Assembly (NCBI GenBank): GCA_016987375.1
Contig: PJRA01000549.1
Location: forward strand, 733,146-797,145
From: Brachionus koreanus
Lineage: Eukaryota > Rotifera > Eurotatoria > Ploima > Brachionidae
Length of the DNA stretch: 64,000 bases
Reading direction: 5' to 3'
Shown: in pieces, positions 62,626 to 64,000 of the stretch
Layout: every line of letters begins with the position of its first letter
Position numbering within the stretch: the first letter of the stretch is position 1
Translations under genes and position numbers: made by a program
Notes under the pieces: generated by a model
Seen by the model: the letters and a program-made list of their open reading frames with translations, nothing else
Database searches by the model: none
What the model was told of the DNA's origin: nothing

Positions 62626-63629
62626 TCTTTATTCAATCTTTTAAAATTGTTTTGAAATATCTCTATTGAAAATATTTAAACTAGAATCTAAGCCTAATAT
62701 TTTGAAAATTTTTAGAAATTTATAAATTGCAAGATTTACATAATACTTTTCGTTATTTTGCAAGGCTTAGAATTTAAGAATTACTGATTTTCTATTGCCA
62801 TATCAACAAAATAAAAAAACCATTGAGTCTTTTTTTATTTTTTTTAACTATTTTAATTTTGTGTAAAGTAAATAATAATTTAAGTTTATGACGCACAATA
62901 TTAAAATAAAAATATTGAGCAGTTCTAATAGTTCTAGGTTAGATGCTATTTTTCTATTTATGATTTAGATTCAATTAATAAATGAATGCTTGAAAATGCG
63001 GTTAGCCAAAGCATTTTTAAAAATACATTAAATAATAATGAATATATATAAAATTTTAATTTTTTAATGTGTTTTAATGAACTTTTTTATAAACATTATT
63101 TTTTCTCCAAAGGTATTCTCGCATATGAAATATTTTAAGCATCACATAATCTGTAAAACATTTAGATTAATTTCAATCAAAAATAAAACGGGGATTTTAT
63201 TGTTTAATTATTTGGAAGAATGCATGAATTTAAAGGAAATTGTTTTCTTTATATTAATATATTTACTTTATTTTTTAACAATCAGTTATTTATTTAAAAA
63301 ATTTGAATAAAATTCAATATAAAAATAAAAATTATTTATAAATACTGAAAAATAAAAGGGATATATTTAAACGATCTCTATAATTACTTAAATGATCTCC
63401 AAAAAGTTTTGATCACTTAATTTAATTATTTTTGATACCTAAAAAAAATTAAATGATCTCTAAAAAATAATTAAAATGATCTTCTAATTTAATAAAAATG
63501 ATAGTAGAAATTAATGATTTGATCTCCAAATTTTTATTTTTTTAAATTTTATTATATTAAGATAAAAAATAAAAGTAAGTCGGAAAAATAGAAAATTTCA
63601 AATAAAAATATAAAAACAAGAAGATTTTA
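62626..63629. other. Intergenic region with GATCTC repeats
   Basis: No supported gene. Degenerate AAATGATCTCYAAAAA units recur at 63365-63535 (listed separately). Confidence 0.45.
63365..63535. repeat. Degenerate GATCTC repeat cluster
   Basis: AACGATCTCTATA, AAATGATCTCCAAAAA, AAATGATCTCTAAAAA, AAATGATCTTCTAA and ATTTGATCTCCAAA occur within 170 nt at irregular spacing. It may be a decayed minisatellite or a binding-site cluster. Confidence 0.45.
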
Positions 63630-63931
63630 TTAATTTTTTTTGGGGCAACCTCTTATCCTTTTAGTGACTTCAGGTACCTTATCAGCTTTATTAAAGGTAT
63701 CCTTTTCAATCGTTTCAACTCTTCGTTTTTTGCTCGGACGACCCTTGTTGACTTTTTGTTGCAATTGAGAATCAACTAATTCAATTTCATCTTTTTTTCT
63801 TATGAAAAATTCTTCCAATTTTTCTTCTTTCTTAATTCTGGGGCTCCATTAATATCACTTTTTGATAAAGAATCTTGAGATTCATATTGTTGAATCTCAC
63901 TAAACTGGAATTCATTACTTAGGGAATTCAT
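63630..63931 (-). CDS. Possible small AT-hook-like basic protein
   Basis: Two open frames join if a 68-nt intron (63905-63838, GTTTAG donor, CCCCAG acceptor) is assumed: exons 63931-63906 and 63837-63630, 77 aa. The protein is Lys/Glu-rich with NKGRPSKKRR, an AT-hook-like GRP core, and a second degenerate unit RIRGCPKKN near the end. AT-hooks bind A/T-rich minor grooves, but one good core is weak evidence. The donor is non-consensus, so the 5' structure is uncertain; the gene could instead be a frameshifted remnant. Confidence 0.35.
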
Positions 63932-64000
63932 ATTTTACTTATTAAATTTTTTAAAGGGAATTTAATGTTTATATTTATGTTGAAGAACAAATAAATTATT

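Noticed and set aside
63077..63310. 77-codon frame ending in a hydrophobic segment
   Set aside because: Phe/Ile/Leu/Tyr-rich membrane-like translation is expected from T-rich DNA; no signal of selection or splice partner.
1..64000. tRNA, rRNA, CRISPR, bacterial promoters or operons
   Set aside because: No cloverleaf, rRNA core or spaced direct repeats were seen; the spliced animal genes make prokaryotic features irrelevant.

Overview
The window is nuclear DNA from a small invertebrate animal. It is very A+T-rich, with long A/T runs between genes. The genes are spliced: GT..AG introns fall to about 50 nt (50, 51, 53), while others exceed 1 kb. The gene set is metazoan: DIP2, IFT57 (so ciliated cells), a PAK kinase with CRIB domain, a rhodopsin-family GPCR, a lachesin-like GPI-anchored Ig protein and PLAC8-family proteins. 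The composition, compact introns and gene set would fit a monogonont rotifer such as Brachionus. That is an inference; no taxonomic marker was available.

Layout. 1-1794 (-): 5' part of a p21-activated kinase. 3878-7715 (+): CPSF2/CPSF100, divergent from PAK. 9015-10430 (+): an orphan-type GPCR. 12404-14910 (-): exonuclease 1. 21272-32236 (+): DIP2, in seven exons plus a probable 111-nt cassette exon and a possible alternative first exon; it is divergent from EXO1 across a 6.4 kb gap. 33957-35210: a decayed Tc1/mariner element. 35468-37035 (+): IFT57. 38682-39218 (+): a short protein with two FCS-type zinc fingers, SOBP-like. 43316-46169 (+): an unrecognised 677-aa protein. 49216-55437 (+): a 1640-aa protein with two PDZ domains. 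56300-57511 (+): an intronless Pro-rich, alveolin-like protein ending in an EF-hand. 58737-60733 (+): a three-Ig-domain, probably GPI-anchored protein. 61402-62625 (-): two tandem PLAC8-family genes. 63630-63931 (-): a possible AT-hook protein. Exon coordinates come from frame and splice-site matching and, where the family is known, from remembered family sequence. All exon phases were checked to close.

The genes do not form a pathway. They are housekeeping and cell-biology genes (mRNA 3' processing, DNA repair, ciliary transport, lipid-related adenylation-domain protein, signalling) separated by non-coding DNA that carries many transposon remnants. These remnants are: four non-LTR retrotransposon pieces, two with target-site duplications; three short inverted-repeat elements flanked by TTAA or a near match (piggyBac-type); two related palindromic elements; a long hairpin in an Ig-gene intron; one mariner copy; and several dispersed short repeats. 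I saw no tRNA, rRNA, CRISPR or operon structure.
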